Source: Vesta saturnalis (Eukaryota; Arthropoda; Insecta; Coleoptera; Lampyridae). Taken from it: a stretch of DNA of 64,000 nucleotides. Where the stretch lies: assembly GCA_036346205.1 (NCBI GenBank), contig JARFJB010002417.1:753001-817000 (forward strand). Direction: 5' to 3'. A model generated the notes under the pieces. The model searched no databases, had not been told where the DNA came from, and saw nothing but the letters and a program-made list of their open reading frames with translations. A program made the translations under genes and the position numbers. Positions 23,690-34,516 of this stretch are shown here, piece after piece. The first letter of the stretch is position 1, and each line of letters begins with the position of its first letter.

Positions 23690-24780
23690 TCCTGGGTCAA
23701 ATCACCCAATTCTGGCGCTGTGAACACAAACACGAGAATTGCAAAGGAAGGATATATTGAATATTGCGATGGTACTTTCCATTCAATCCAAAATCTGTAC
23801 ACGTGCAGGACAGTAGGGAATGCTGCAAATGTTGTTTTACATCAAATGAATACCGTCGTAAAGCACCTGGCAACGACCACGATGGAAAATCCTTTACAAA
23901 TTAGAGGACTAATTTTGGGGAATGTTCCGGCTGCCGTAAAAGGAATTCTCCCAAAATCAAATGTTACACAAAGGACCATTCAGAGAGTAAGAATAAACAC
24001 GTCCAAAGCACCGGCAAATCCAGAAACTCGCGAGGCAGTTAGCATTCCACAAGAGTACTCGCTATACGAGCACAACTCTACCAATTTCGAAAAATTTTTT
24101 CTGGAGGATTCTGGAAGAGTTCATGTGGATCCACAGCGAATATTGATATCTGGTAGAGAATACCATACAACGTGGAGTGCAAGTATGATAGAATTACTTG
24201 TAGACGGTACTTTCTTATTGTGTCCGCCACTTTTTGCGTAAATATTTGGCATTCTGGCAAGAAAAGATATGCACGAAGATAACGACCCAGTGTTTCCGGT
24301 ACTGTATTGTTTGCTGCCCGATAAGAGCGCAGAAACATATCTTAAACTGTTCAACATGATAGGAGAACTTTGGCCGCAGTTGAATCCGGAAATCATCAGC
24401 GTGGATTATGAATTGGGCATTCACCAGGCGGTACGACAAGTTTTCCCAGAATCATAAATTTGGGGTGTTTATTTCACCTGGTAAAGAATCTTCGAATGCT
24501 TTTATCTCCTTGGGCGGTACAATTCTGATCCAGATTTTGCACTACAAGAAAATTTAAGGAAGGTTCAGGCAGTATATGATGACCGCAAAAGAGCAATAAC
24601 CGGACGCAATGCACAATTAAAAGAAGACGCTATGCGGAAGCCGACGAAAGAATTTTAAATAAGGTGGCCAATTACAATGGACAAAATATCAACGAATACC
24701 TTAGAGGGATATCCCAGAATTACATCATTATGAATAAGTACATCATTAATCAGATTAAACAATTTCTAAAATATCAGATT
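23690..24780 (+). pseudogene. second FLYWCH-MULE transposase remnant
   Basis: The 5' part encodes a FLYWCH finger core, FWRCEHKHENCKGRIY (about 23,712-23,760). Later blocks are LLVDGTFLLCPPLF with the first catalytic D (about 24,195-24,240), FPVLYCLLPDKSAETY (about 24,295-24,340) and IISVDYELGIHQAVR with the second D (about 24,392-24,440). A stop and frame changes separate the blocks. The family is the same as the gene at 15,558 but clearly diverged from it. The left boundary is unclear and abuts the 5' side of the LINE. The right end is the repeat block at 24,812. Confidence 0.8.
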
Positions 24781-24811
24781 TGCTACTTTGGGCCTTATAA
24801 AAAATTATAAT

Positions 24812-24912
24812 TCAGCGTCGTCGATTTGGCATCGCCGAGTTGCCCATCGTCGATTTGACATCGCCGAGTTGACCGTCCCCTGGAATCGCCGAGTTGTCGC
24901 GCACCGGTTCAG
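24812..24912. repeat. terminal/subterminal repeats of the second MULE
   Basis: The unit ATCGCCGAGTTG occurs three times (about 24,835, 24,862 and 24,886). Two related TCGTCGATTTG(A/G)CATCGCC units overlap them. The block sits just after the decayed MULE gene, as the GTGCC..GCGACC repeats do in the first MULE. No matching inverted copy was seen on the left, so the left end is probably lost. Confidence 0.7.
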
Positions 24913-24914
24913 AT

Positions 24915-25515
24915 CCTCCAACAGAAGTTATGTTTCAGACTGAAAGGTCTTTGGTTCAGATATTTACAGGAACCTACAATTTTCACCACTATAATTTTTG
25001 TATAATGCAATACTGTATCAGCCTAACTGGTAGTGACGTTGTAACTCCCTTTTTAACGCATTTAAGTAAAATTGAGAAACAATGATAATATAAAATTAAA
25101 AAATGTTTTAGTCCCAAATGAAAGCGCATAACGTCAAGAAGTACTTCCCCTTATCGCCCTTAACCCCGCCCCCTCCTACAGCCCTCCAAAGAAGGCGAAG
25201 AGCGTAAAAATAGTAAAATAGTACAAAGAAAATTTTAGTGGCAAATGGAAGAGTACAATGTAAAAAGGTGAACCTCTCCTTGTCCCTCCGATTGTAATTG
25301 TTCCATGTAAAGAAAAAATGTTTGTTTGAAATCGGCATTAAAATGCATTACAATAATCAGTAAAGTTATTCATTTTTTATAGTCTTTTAATTTAAGGTAG
25401 GCTGTGATTGACAAATGTCATTTAGGAGATTCATCATTTTGAATTAATTGTATTTCGTTGAAAAAGTAAGTAAAACAATTTGCCTCAACATTTTCGGTAA
25501 TTATGAATTAGAATG
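24915..25515. other. no recognised gene
   Basis: Unassigned stretch between the MULE end and the SINE variant. A pair of sequences CCCAAATGAAAGCGCATAACG (25,113) and GTGGCAAATGGAAGAGTACAATG (25,239) suggests a diverged direct repeat of about 130 bp. Confidence 0.35.
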
Positions 25516-25835
25516 GATGAGCAGCACGCCACCTGACCTGGTTAGAATTCGGGAGGTAATGGGTTCTATGTGCGAATGCTGGGGTAGCGTTTCCCCTTCA
25601 GAACCCTAACTCCGTTACTTCCGATCCTATCCTGCCCTCACTCAGAACTCATTACACTTTCATAACTTTCACTTTAACCAGATTTGCAACGAAGCGTTAC
25701 TCGCTGATGGTATATATGTTAGAAATTTTCTTTAGTCCGCCCTAGTCGACCGCTGATGATGATAGCGCAGCTATCGAAACACGTTCGGAAATTTTGTGTG
25801 GTACGTGGGTGTATTTTGTTTGTTCCAAAACTAAG
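25516..25835 (+). mobile_element. SINE variant with tRNA-Ala-type head and a different 3' tail
   Basis: The 5' half matches the SINE family at 17.3, 44.8 and 46.4 kb: ATTCGGGAGGTAATGGGTTC B-box region, then CGAATGCTGGGGTAG and GAACCCTAACTCCGTT. After about 25,640 the sequence departs from the others and ends with CGCTGATGATGATAGCGCAG and CGAAACAC, which resembles LINE-type 3' tails. The A box is degraded. It could be a chimeric subfamily or two adjacent insertions. Confidence 0.6.
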
Positions 25836-26252
25836 CAAGGAAAAGTAATAATGTTAGTTGTCATTTAAAAAAAAAAAAAATTCTCATTATTTCAATTTAC
25901 ATTTAGTTAGTTCCCAATTGATCTTTTTTTTGTATTATTTCACCACTAGTATATTAGGGTTAAAAGCGGCAAACAATCTACAATAATATACTATTACGGA
26001 AGCTCTATTGTGTGCGTAGCTGTCATTATCTATTCATTAGCCCATTAACCAATTAAAATAATTATTATTAATGTTCATCACTTTTAATAGATTCAAAATA
26101 ATATCATTGCTATTATTGATACTTTTTTTAAACATAATGTACAATAGAAACTGTTTTTAATAGACGCACAAAAGTTCAACATAATAATCATTAACTGTAT
26201 TTTTTTTTATTATAAGTTTTGTTATGAACGAATAAGTTCAAAGTTCAAAGTA
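25836..26252. other. no recognised gene
   Basis: AT-rich DNA. Nothing identifiable apart from homopolymer runs. Confidence 0.5.
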
Positions 26253-26303
26253 TTATAATTAAAAATTATTATTAATTTTATTAAATACATAAATGAAAAG
26301 TTT

Positions 26304-26376
26304 ACCTCGAGTAGGATTTGAATCTACGAGCTGTACTTTGCTAGAGTACCGCGCTAACCAACTGCGCTATCGAGAT
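26304..26376 (-). tRNA. tRNA-Ala(AGC)-like sequence (probable pseudo-tRNA / SINE head)
   Basis: The minus strand folds as a full cloverleaf. It has a 7-bp acceptor (ATCTCGA with TCGAGGT, one G-T), GCGC D stem, anticodon stem GTACT/AGTAC with loop CTAGCAA, a 5-nt variable loop, and a T stem with one mismatch. The anticodon by position is AGC. It is unlike canonical insect tRNA-Ala in its acceptor and D arms, and it sits within a dispersed inverted repeat, so a SINE-type or pseudogene origin is more likely than a working gene. Confidence 0.5.
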
Positions 26377-26594
26377 TCAAGCCCCAAGCGATGTAAATTT
26401 TGTCTTTATGTATGTTCATAACAAAACTTATAATAAATTAATATTAGTCAAGTTGCTTTGGTACGTGTGTATCCTTGCGATATTGCAGGCTCACATTCCA
26501 TTAACATAAATAATTTGATTGTAATCTCATTATATTTAGAAGTAACATCAGTTCTACATACATAAAGACAAAATTTATATCGATTGGGGCTTGA

Positions 26595-26659
26595 ATCTGA
26601 GTTGGTTAGCGCGGTACTCTTGCAAAGTACAGGTCGTAGGTTCAAATCCTACTCGAGGT
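26595..26659 (+). tRNA. tRNA-Ala(TGC)-like pseudo-tRNA, deleted D-arm side
   Basis: This is the inverted copy of the preceding one. The anticodon stem GTACT/AGTAC encloses CTTGCAA (anticodon TGC), and the T stem GTAGG/CCTAC is perfect. Nine bases are missing from the acceptor/D-arm junction, so a normal fold is not possible. Confidence 0.45.
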
Positions 26660-26753
26660 AAACTTTTTATTTATGTATTTAATAAAATTAATAATAATTT
26701 TTATTAACTGTATTTATTTAAAATTAACTTTTAAAGTACATACAGTAAAGGAT

Positions 26754-26826
26754 TCACTCGAGTAGGACTTGAACCCACTATCTCTACTTTGCAAGAGTAG
26801 AATTCTTACAACTGAGCTATCGAGGA
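26754..26826 (-). tRNA. third tRNA-Ala(TGC)-like sequence
   Basis: A diverged relative: anticodon stem TCTACTC/AGTAGA with loop holding TTGCAAA, T arm GTGGGTTCAAGTCCTAC and acceptor CTCGA. D-arm pairing is poor. The flanks do not share the AT-rich arms of the other two, so it may be a separate insertion. Confidence 0.4.
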
Positions 26827-26829
26827 GGC

Positions 26830-28120
26830 AAGCACACTCGATTTAAACTTAAACTGTACGTACTTCTCTAGTTACGATGTATTATAAAAATTATAATAAA
26901 AACATACGGAAACAAAACGGAACCAGATAAATTTTGAAGGTTCCTTGTTTAATAAATTTATAACAACAAATTGTGCCTAGCTCACTTTTCAATGCTGTTT
27001 TTGCAGGATTCGTTGTTGAAGTAGGTTTGAACCTCTGACCACCATTACTTAATGTTTCTTATTTGAATGACACTCAAAAGTTATGATCAATTAACAAACT
27101 TGTGGACACGGATTGTCAAGTTTCCGGAATGTCCATGAAAGCATGTTGCCTAATTCAAGTTACACTTAGTTTTCATGTAATATCCACGAAGTTCAATTCA
27201 TAAACGTTTCTGCAGCGCCTCGATTTGACATTTGACTGAAATCTATGTCCAACCACGAAACTTTTCAGGTTTCAGAATAAGACCATTTTACTAGACATAT
27301 ACACTAGAACGCGCGAATGAATTGTCCACCTTTTTCGTGTTCATTCCTGGGTGATTTTCTTGAAACCATACCTAAAAGTGTTACATAGTATTAGCCAGTA
27401 CTACTTTTTCCGTTATCTAGGTAATTGACCACTAATATTGTTTTCTCGTCCCGAAGAAAGTTATTCATCAACTTTCTAGTCGTATGTACCGTTTTCGGCT
27501 ACTTCGGGTTGATTATCCTCATTAGATCCCCTTGAATGAAGTTTGAAAGCTGCTGAAGTAAGCACTTCAAAAATTTTCCGTTTTCAAAATCATGATATAA
27601 TGTTAATTGTTTCAGTATAAGTAAACTTTGTACGAGTAGCTACAGTATCAGTTCTTATTTTACAGTTGAACTCAGGAAAACTCGATATCTCGAATAACGG
27701 GTTACTCTGGGTAAACGAATTTGGCAATTTAAGAGTTTTTACAACCATTTCAATTGTGAATCTTTCCAAAGATATTTACCGTAGCATTTTTGCGCGTCCA
27801 GCATAAATGAATGGTTTTCATTTATGAACTTTTTTAGTATTTGAATTGAATCTTTCCTTTACTCTTGAGTTTCTCGAACCATCTAAACAATGATATGGCT
27901 AAAATGAGACATTCGCAGAATTACTAACAACGATTTTAAGGACATATGGAATAGTCGCAAGTGAGATTGTGGTTTGGAAAAATCTTTATAGCTTTTTAAA
28001 ATTTATATGGTTTACTAAAAGTATGGTCAGAATCAACTTTTCGTTGAAAAAGAAGACCTTACTTCTGTTCGAGCTTAAAAACATCAACTACTTTCTACAA
28101 AATGCCATTTTTTGGTCATT
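26830..28120. other. no recognised gene; insertion site of the BEL element at the right edge
   Basis: No transposon protein or RNA gene is recognised. Joining the two flanks of the BEL element at its 5-bp duplication gives continuous AT-rich sequence that I could not assign. Confidence 0.45.
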
Positions 28121-28125
28121 GTTTT

Positions 28126-28366
28126 TGCGCGAAAACGGTGCCTTCCTTCGATAGTTAAGGCTCCCCGTTTGCGTCAACTACTTCTTCGAACATTCAATAT
28201 GCTAAATAAATACGAAGGACCAGTTGTAATTAAAATTAATTTATTACAACAACTTATATTAAAAAAACTTTGTTACATTTTTTCTTTTTTTTTTTCACTA
28301 ACTTTGAGAGAGTTGATCTATTACAAAAAAAAATATATAATTGCGTTGTTGCGATGTTTCGCAACA
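28126..28366 (-). repeat. 3' LTR of the BEL element (241 bp)
   Basis: Starts TGCGCGAAAACGG and ends GTTTCGCAACA. It holds an 11-base T run where the other LTR has 10. It includes a TATATAA-like motif near 28,333. Confidence 0.95.
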
Positions 28367-28380
28367 TACTGCCCCCACCG
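28367..28380 (-). promoter_or_regulatory. polypurine tract of the BEL element
   Basis: On the minus strand GCGGTGGGGGCAGTA abuts the 3' LTR, where the plus-strand primer is expected. It is not a pure purine tract, so the exact limits are uncertain. Confidence 0.5.
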
Positions 28381-28629
28381 CAATAGTGTGTTGGCAAAAA
28401 AAATTATTATTGTAAGTCTGAACATCTACATGAATTTACAACTGATTGAAATCAGGAAGTTAACTAAATAATTCGGCGTAAGAGACCGGAGATTATTGAA
28501 TAAGTTAGGATTAAGTCCGAGATAAATTTGTTACTGAGAGAACGGGAAATCGAGTACTTTATTAAAATAAACAAAACAAACAACAAATATATATAAAGGA
28601 ATATTTTACATTTTCTTTCGCAAGAGAAA

Positions 28630-30113
28630 TTAACAAACTGCCTGTGGAAGACGGCACACTTTTGTTATGGAACGAGTGAATTCTCCCTCTTGTGTTTTTA
28701 GGCGGACAACTCTGACTTTTCCATCGGCGCCTTCAAATGTTTCCAAGACCCTGGCCATTGGCCAATGCAGAGGGGGAGAGTTTTCTTCTTTCAGCAAGAC
28801 TAAATCATTTTGCAAATTTCGAGTCTCAGTCATCCATTTTGGTCGATTTTGTAATCGGTTTAGATAATCAACTGACCACTTTTTCCAAAAATTTTGCTGA
28901 AGTTTTGAACATCGTTGCCAAAAGGACAACTTGGCTTCTGCTGAGTTGGAAATGTCTTTTTCAGGGTATGATGAGAGGCTAGTTCCTATTAGAAAATGCC
29001 CAGGAGTGAGCGTTTGAAAATCTGAAGGGTCGTTTGAGAGAGCAATGAGGGGTCTAGAATTGAGAATAGCTTCAATTTGAGCTAATATGGTGGCAAATTC
29101 TTCAAAAGTGAGTGGAGTAGTGCCCACAACACGCGAGATGTGGTATTTGGCACTTTTATTGCGGCTTCCCAGAGTCCTCCCCAATGAGGGATCTGGGGGA
29201 TGAACGTCCATTTGGTTTCATTTTGAGAAAGGTAAATTTGAATTGAAGTGTTCACATCCGTATTTCGGAAATAATCGTATAGTTCCTTTAACTGATTTTT
29301 CGAACCCAGAAAACTAGTGGCATTATCACTATAAATGACAGACGGATTTCCTCTTCGAGATATAAATCTTTTAAGAGTGGCTAGAAAAGCCTCAGTTGAC
29401 AGATTTGAGACTAGCTCGATGTGAACTGCTTTAATCGCCATGCATACGAATATAGCTATGTAGCATTTCATTACCGGTGCCTTGCGTAGATGGGAGGACT
29501 TTATGAAGAACGGTCCACCAAAATCGACTCCGACTTTTTGGAATGGTCGCGTAGCAGTCACTCTGTCTTTTGGCAAATTAGCCATAATCTGTTGCACTGA
29601 TTGTGCATTAAATCGAAAACAAATAGTGCAATTCCGAATAATTCGTTTTATGTGACGCAGTCCGTCTAGTGGCCAATACCGTAATCGAACATTGGAAAGT
29701 ACATTCTGAGGACCAGCGTGGCATAATCGAAGATGTTTAAACTTCAATAAGAGAGAAACAACGTGATCCTTAGAGGGCAGGAGAAGAGGATGTTTTTGTT
29801 CAAACAAAATTTCTGCATTTTCCAACCTACCACCCACACGCAGCAGTCCAAGATTGTCCAAAAGGGGTTTTAATGAGCGAAGTTGCTTGTGAGATAGAAC
29901 TTTGTTTGAGTCAAGTTCCAAGATTTGTTGAGAAAAATGTTCTTGTTGAACCTTTTTTATAATTACAGTGAGCGCGGAATCCAACTCCGAAATAGTCAAA
30001 GGGCCTGTTGTTTTTGCTTGAGAATTAGTGACGTTGTGAACAAAGCGTAGCACATATGCAATTGTTCTATGCAATCGAGAAAATGACGAGAAACGTGTAA
30101 ATATTGAATTCAA
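28630..30113 (-). pseudogene. BEL integrase with DUF5641 C-terminus
   Basis: The integrase zinc-binding region includes LCHAGPQNVLSNVRLRYWP and IRNCTICFRF (about 29,600-29,740). Catalytic acids are visible in VGVDFGGPFF (about 29,525), IYSDNATSFLG (about 29,320) and HWGGLWEAAIK (about 29,170), the D-D-E order of the family. A frameshift near 29,180 follows the glutamate. The other frame then gives the DUF5641 domain ending MARVLETFEGADGKVRVVRL (about 28,700), usual in BEL/Pao. The domain order and length fit the family; the frame break makes it inactive as read. Confidence 0.88.
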
Positions 30114-30454
30114 AAGTGTTCTAAAATTGATTGACGATTAAAGATATTTTTCTTTCCTCAGGAGGATTGTCAACCGAGAAAGGAAAATTCTCTACATTTC
30201 GCACTTCAAATTTAGGATTGAGCAAATATTTGGGCCCGTGAAACCAAAAGTTAAATCATCAGAGTTCAAATGACCACGGGACAGCATGTCTGCGGGATTA
30301 TCCGCTGATTTTACATAATTCCACTTATAGTCATGAGTAAGTTCTTGAATTTCAGACACTCGATGCGACACAAATGCTGCCCATCGACTTGAGTGGCTTT
30401 TACACCAGTATAATGCAATTTGCGAGTCTGTCCAAAGTGTGACAGAGGTAGGAA

Positions 30455-30820
30455 TTAGTTTATTTTATAAATCGACACTATTTTATTAATCAATTTTGAT
30501 AATAACAACATGGCACAAAGTTCGAGTTTGGGGATTGTAATTGTCTTGATTGGAGCTACGCGCGATTTAGATGACAATAAATTACAAGACACCGAGTTGT
30601 CTGAGTAAATGGTTCTAATATACACACAAGCTCCATAAGGAAGATTACTTGCATCAGAAAACCCATGAAATTCTACATATTCAATATTTTTACTAGAAAA
30701 TAAACACCGAGAGATTGTGAGATTTTTTAACCGAGAAAAGAGTTCGCAGAGAGCTTTCCATTCTGTTAAAATAGAAATGTCACGTATTTCTTCATCCCAT
30801 TGTACCTTATGTAACCACAA
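30455..30820 (-). pseudogene. BEL RNase H region
   Basis: This fragment includes FHGFSDASNLPYGACVYIRT (about 30,620-30,680), the first acidic block of the RNase H fold, and a later TIPKLELCAMLLLSKL stretch typical of BEL/Pao. Stops isolate it from its neighbours. Between 30,113 and 30,455 the remaining RNase H residues are only partly readable. Confidence 0.8.
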
Positions 30821-31120
30821 TTTTGCATAAGAATTTTTCCTTTAACTATAAGAGGATTCACCAATCCAATAGGGTCAAAGCATTGAGCGAGATAAGATAA
30901 AATTTTCTTTTCGAAATGGGGCAATCTTGTAGAGATTGTGAAGGAATAAAGATTTGAAAATTGTCTGATGAGGATTCCACTTCAAGCCGAGAATTTTACA
31001 TGGGATTTTTCCAGATTGAAGTCCACTTCTGTGGTTTGAGGGTGAGATATATTTTTAAGAAATCATTTGAGTTTGAACACCATTTGTGCAAGTGAAACCC
31101 GTGCTTAGAGAGAAGAGAGG

Positions 31121-31450
31121 TTAATTGAGAATAAAGTTTAGGTAAATCTTTTCCGTTTCACATCCCGACAGAATGTCGTCCACATAAGTTTGGGTAAGCA
31201 GAGCATCTGATGCTAAGGGATAATCGGAATTATTGAGAGCGATATCATTTAAAACCCGAGTGGCAGCATAGGGAGCAAAGTTTGTTCCGTATGTGATGGT
31301 TTGAAGTTCCAAACATTTTAAAGATTGACGAGGTGAGTCACGCCAAATAATGTTTTGCAGAAAATTTAGGCGAGGATTCGTGAAAATCTGCCGATACATT
31401 TTCTCAATGTCAGCGGTGAGTACAAACCTAAACGAGCGAAACCTACACAA
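31121..31450 (-). pseudogene. BEL reverse transcriptase palm fragment
   Basis: The palm contains FVLTADIEKMYRQI (motif A, first D; about 31,390-31,430) and the catalytic YVDD (31,175-31,186) within LTQTYVDDILSGCE. The upstream fingers and downstream thumb lie in other frames. Family recognition is firm because of the BEL-type ADIEKM and YVDDIL context. Confidence 0.85.
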
Positions 31451-31778
31451 AATGTCATATAGATCTGGTTGAACTTGAAATCCTTTTAAGGTAACATCGT
31501 TTAATGAGAGTCCTGAAGATGTTTTACAAGACGCATCAAAACTACACGCAACTTGGTGCTGACGCTTTCATTTCTGATTACGCACAAATGAGGAATAAAG
31601 TGTTTCCTTTCTAACCTACTGTTAGTCGGAAATAGCGGAACATATTTTGCATGACCTAATGACACATATTCATCGATGAATTTTTATATTCGTGAAAGAG
31701 GGAGGATCTTTTCAAATCGTTTTCAAGAGAAAATAATCTTTTTGCGATAAAGAAAGAGAATCGCCGAGTTTATGATGT

Positions 31779-32952
31779 TCATTTGTAGATTTCAGAGGAA
31801 TATCTACTTGATAATGTCCATTTTAAGGATGCGAGAAGTAGTATTAAAAATTTGTTCAGACTTTTATCTTCTGGAGAGAGCAAGGGAGGTTCGGAGAGTT
31901 CTTCAATTTTCCAGAATTTTGTTAAGAGAGTTTCTAATTCATCTGTATCATTTGAGTGGTTAGTGGAATGATGAGAATAGAATGTTGAAGTAGATGGTTC
32001 AAATGTATATTTTTTAGGAACGGTTCCTGATATAATCCAGCCCAGATGCGTATTTAACAAAGTAGGATAACCTCTGCCTAATTTCACTATGCCGTACGTG
32101 AGAAGTGTGTAGTAACTATCTGCTCCAATAAGCAAATCTATATCGGATGGAGTGTGAAAATTAGGGTCAGCTAGAGTCATCTTAATATGATCTGGGATTT
32201 GTAACTTATCCGAGTGAATCTTTATTTGTGGGAGTTTATGAGTTATCTGTTCTAATATAGCACAAGAAACTTTGAATCTTTTAGAGCGGTCTACGTTTGA
32301 GTGTACATACATATTCACCGCTTTATTTGAGAAAGTTTTGTTTGAGAAATTCAGAAATATTCAAAGCTGTATTAAAGGTTTTATATCGGAGCTGATTAAC
32401 CAGTTTTTGCGTACAAAACGAGTTCTGACTTCCGTTATCTAGTAGTATTCTTGCTTGGATAGGTCGTCCTTGCGCAGTAAACAAAGTTACTTGAGCTGTG
32501 GCTAGTAATACGTGGCAATTTTTGGGGGAAAGAGCGGAAAAACTGGATAAATTTTCAGCCGGTTGCTGATTTGCTTGCGAAGTTGACGCTCTATTTATGT
32601 CTTGATAATAAAGTGGAGTTGAAATTGGGTGATTGTTTGATGGCTGAGGTTTATTTGAATGCACAGAATGTTCATTTTTTGGTACATTACGGCCGAAACC
32701 GTTATTTTGTGCATTTGAGTAAGAAATTGTGGGTTTATGATGAGTTTGAGAAAAACCTAATTTTCCTGAACTATTGAAGGGGACATTTTGTATGTGTAGC
32801 GCAGTGTGATGCTTCTTAGAGCAATGAAAACAAGTTGCACTTGAAGAACAATTTTCCACTGTATGCTTTGTGCCTAAACAGTTTAAGCACATTTTTTTAC
32901 TTTGAACAAACTTTAATCTTTCTTGAGGAGATATTTCCAAAATTGTGGACAC
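31779..32952 (-). pseudogene. BEL zinc knuckles and aspartic protease (DUF1758)
   Basis: From 32,952 down, CLNCLGTKHTVENC and CFHCSKKHHTALH form two nucleocapsid zinc knuckles. ARILLDNGSQNSFCT (about 32,415-32,460) is the aspartic protease active site with its D. After a frame change near 32,320 the second half continues, with IDLLIGADSYYTLL (about 32,090-32,140), typical of DUF1758 of BEL/Pao. It ends with an LGWIISG motif before RT. Confidence 0.88.
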
Positions 32953-33966
32953 CCGTAAATTTTATGAGATTTATCGCAAAAAATGCACGAGAGAGCGTAA
33001 CTGTCACTTTTCGAGTATAGTGTTACTTTACTACATTTTGAGTTGACTAGTGTTTCATTCCCTGAAATGTTTTCTAACACTACACAACGATTTTCGAAAA
33101 ATTCAAAAAATTCTGCTAAATTTGGCAATGTCTTTAAATCACGACCTTCCTCAAACAATTTCTTAGAGCCGAAATCTAGTTTTTTTAAAAGAAAATAAGT
33201 AATAATTCAAAATTATATTTATCAGAGAGCTTCATGTTTTTTAGTGATTCTAGGTTTTTCTTACAGGTTGTAACCAATTCTCTCAAATTTTGTGAATTAC
33301 ATTTTGTTATACAAGGAGCATTTAACAAATTTTCGAAATGGGAATTAACAATCTTATTTTTGTTTTCATATCTTTGCTTAAGTAATAAAAGAGCTGTAGA
33401 GAAATTTTCATTAGTCAATGACAATGATTCAATTAAACTAAAAGCTTCACCTTTTACCAGTGTTTTAGATAATAAAAACGTTCCACATTTGAGAATTGTG
33501 GGTTGTTTATTATTAACGCATCAAAGAGATCTAAAAGGGCTTCCAATCGTGCAAATTTCCTGTAAAGTTGGGAATATTAATTTGTGGCAATTTTATATTC
33601 GAATTGTGTATATGCGAGCTATTTCCAATTGAATCATTGTTGTGACTTACAGTGACATTTTGAGGAGATAATTTTGTATACATTTTTCAATAAGGGCTAA
33701 CGTTGTAAAATACTGATTTTCAATTTTTCACGATCTTCTACATCTGAATTATCTTCAAATTCTAATAAATATGAATCTATCTCGTCTTGAACACATTCGT
33801 ATTCAGAAAACGGCTTCCAATCTTTTTGTCTACATGAAAATTCTTGAACATCTAATGTCAAATTTTGATAGCTCTGCACCCAATTCTGAATACGAGTGAT
33901 TTTGCTTTTAGCACTTGTGCGAGTAGTTTTAATTGTTTGAAATCCATGACCATTCAAAACAAACAA
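32913..33966 (-). pseudogene. BEL gag (DUF1759 type)
   Basis: Pieces in three frames read TTRTSAKSKITRIQNW near the start (about 33,920), then capsid-like blocks. These include ALLLLKQRYENKNKIVNSHF (about 33,330-33,400) and TCKKNLESLKNM, matching gag of BEL/Pao elements. The ATG at 33,966 is preceded by the leader that follows the primer binding site. The frames shift near 33,650, 33,450 and 33,180. Confidence 0.8.
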
Positions 33967-34249
33967 TAAATAACAGAGTTAAATAAATGTGAATGCGTAT
34001 TTACTATTTGAGAGTTTTGCAATAGTTTTATGTAAACAATTTAGTTCACTAACCTTTTTTCAGAGTTTTAATCCAAATAAATGATCACTTTAACTTACTG
34101 GAATCTTTCGTAGTGTGGATTTGACTTGGGCATATGCGGAGGGCGTCAGCTAATAGGAGTTCACACGTAACTGTAACTTCAAATCAACCATGTGCCAGGG
34201 GATAGGAAAACGTTGAGATCTTTTTACTTGTGTGGGAGATTTTGAGTGG

Positions 34250-34271
34250 AGATCCGGCTCGATGAAGACCA
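34250..34271 (-). promoter_or_regulatory. primer binding site (tRNA-Tyr-like)
   Basis: Directly inside the 5' LTR the minus strand starts TGGTCTTCATCGAGCCGGAT. Its complement ATCCGGCTCGATGAAGACCA resembles the 3' end of animal tRNA-Tyr (ATCCGGCTCGAAGGACCA) with two or three differences. The position and the TGG start are as expected; the tRNA identity is inference. Confidence 0.6.
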
Positions 34272-34511
34272 TGCGCGAAAACGGTGCCTTCCTTCGATAG
34301 TTAAGGCTCCCCGTTTGCGTCAACTACTTCTTCGAACATTCAATATGCTAAATAAATACGAAGGACCAGTTGTAATTAAAATTAATTTATTACAACAACT
34401 TATATTAAAAAAACTTTGTTACATTTTTTCTTTTTTTTTTCACTAACTTTGAGAGAGTTGATCTATTACAAAAAAAAATATATAATTGCGTTGTTGCGAT
34501 GTTTCGCAACA
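34272..34511 (-). repeat. 5' LTR of the BEL element (240 bp)
   Basis: Identical by eye to 28,126-28,366 except for one T fewer in the T run. Element transcription would start in this copy, on the minus strand. A short open frame reading into it from 34,246 has no meaning. Confidence 0.95.
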
Positions 34512-34516
34512 GTTTT

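Larger units (their letters stand above)
26253..26720. repeat. inverted repeat with tRNA-Ala-like arms
   Basis: The left arm (about 26,253-26,416) and the inverted right arm (about 26,555-26,716) align over about 160 bp, including AT-rich flanks (AATTTTATTAAATACATAAA) and the tRNA-like core. About 140 bp separate them. The arms differ at scattered bases, and about 9 bp are missing in the right arm's D-arm region. Confidence 0.85.
28126..34511 (-). mobile_element. BEL/Pao LTR retrotransposon, 6,386 bp
   Basis: It has two LTRs starting TG and ending CA, and a 5-bp duplication GTTTT directly outside them (28,121-28,125 and 34,512-34,516). The internal region runs gag, protease, RT, RNase H, integrase on the minus strand. 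The LTRs differ by one T in a T-run. By LTR age this is a very young insertion, yet the coding region is broken by at least seven frame changes. It was therefore probably moved in trans or has consensus errors. BEL/Pao elements copy themselves through an RNA intermediate and virus-like particles. No env-like gene was seen. Confidence 0.92.

Noticed and set aside
26304..26376. Functional tRNA-Ala gene
   Set aside because: It lies in a duplicated inverted repeat, has acceptor and T-stem mismatches, and its sequence departs from insect tRNA-Ala. Reported as tRNA-like only.
34246..34446. Open frame across the 5' LTR of the BEL element
   Set aside because: It reads through LTR sequence on the wrong strand; the same peptide arises from the 3' LTR.
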